DNA of 64,000 nucleotides, from positions 46,696 through 110,695 of the forward strand of contig JAKACM010000002.1 of assembly GCA_021821465.1 (NCBI GenBank), in the 5' to 3' direction. The first letter of the stretch is position 1. Each line of letters begins with the position of its first letter. The notes beneath the pieces were generated by a model. That model worked only from the letters and a program-made list of their open reading frames with translations, was not told where the DNA came from and searched no databases. Position numbers and translations under genes: made by a program. Origin of the DNA: Bacillota bacterium. GTDB lineage: Bacteria > Bacillota > Sulfobacillia > Sulfobacillales > Sulfobacillaceae. This document shows, in pieces, positions 63,673-64,000 of this stretch.

Positions 63673-64000
63673 ACAACGGGAAAGGTTTGGGATCAAGACC
63701 ATTGCATGAGACAACAAGCGGCATACACCCGTCTTAGCTTCTTTTCCTCTCACTGGATTAAATAGTAAAGCAGCGTCTTTTGGCTTAATGGGCTTTTTGC
63801 TTAATCTCCAACTCGTAAACGATTAACTGACTGGTTTCTGTTGAGTCTATTTCTATTCGGTACACTGATTTTGTGAGCCTTAATCAGGCTATCCTCCTCC
63901 GACGGTTACAACTCCGGGCTGGAAAAGATCTTCAAACCCATGTTCGTGTTGATGGTCGCCCCAGATGCGAAATCTGAGCTCTAAGCGAGAAATTTTGTTA
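63673..64000. other. Window end, nothing recognised
   Basis: About 330 bases after the GNAT pseudogene. No gene, repeat or RNA that I can support. Confidence 0.4.

Noticed and set aside
1..64000. CRISPR array, rRNA operon or replication origin
   Set aside because: No regularly spaced direct repeats, rRNA sequence or DnaA-box cluster was noticed.

Overview
The window looks like a chromosomal segment of a moderately thermophilic, acidophilic Gram-positive bacterium, most likely Sulfobacillus or a close relative. This is an inference from gene content: an acid-type S53 sedolisin protease, Firmicutes-style ribosome binding sites and a T-box leader, a tal-pgi fusion with opcA, and a cellulose/exopolysaccharide programme. 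No rRNA or other taxonomic marker is present to prove it.

Region 1 (1-12 kb) is an envelope glycopolymer and protein-sorting locus. In order it holds an exosortase, a GT2 glycosyltransferase with an MshEN-like N-terminal region (N4 adsorption protein B style), a small membrane protein, a polytopic GT-C-like protein, a cyclic-di-GMP-I riboswitch with its own terminator ahead of a secreted TIM-barrel hydrolase with three IPT/TIG domains, a GT2-GtrA protein, and on the other strand a secreted protein whose C-terminus (LPEVPYAAALP, membrane helix, basic tail) looks like an exosortase sorting signal. Together these form the best candidate for an undescribed system here.

Region 2 (12-25 kb) mixes peptide use with genomic debris. 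It has an ABC-F gene broken by a 13-bp tandem duplication and a 1-nt shift, an IS21 IstA remnant, a diverged pair of element remnants about 10 kb apart, an NmrA-type gene, proline iminopeptidase, an oligopeptide-binding lipoprotein and the S53 protease. A decayed island follows (integrase N-terminus, a toxin-antitoxin pair with a frameshifted antitoxin) and is bordered by a selenocysteine tRNA gene.

Region 3 (24-37 kb) is housekeeping on the minus strand: cysK, tatA, gatD, the lower cobalamin pathway cobU-cobQ-cbiB-cobS-cobD, a GNAT gene and metX. proC lies on the plus strand behind a T-box with a possible proline CCC specifier. A ROK glucokinase is divergent from region 4.

Region 4 (37-46.5 kb) is a plus-strand operon for the pentose phosphate pathway: tkt, tal-pgi fusion, gnd, zwf, opcA, pgl. 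With the glucokinase it can take glucose through the oxidative branch; rpe and rpi are not in the window.

Region 5 (46.5-64 kb) holds a ring-opening amidohydrolase of the cyanuric acid hydrolase/barbiturase family, a PilZ-containing cellulose synthase overlapping a GH8 gene with no signal peptide, a divergent secreted GH8, a secreted GH113-like protein with an apparent ATA start, an APC permease, a DppA D-aminopeptidase behind a perfect hairpin, a potassium channel with an RCK domain followed by a near-perfect 61-bp palindrome, and several decayed genes (aquaporin C-terminus, two GNATs). c-di-GMP links regions 1 and 5: a riboswitch in the first and a PilZ synthase in the second.
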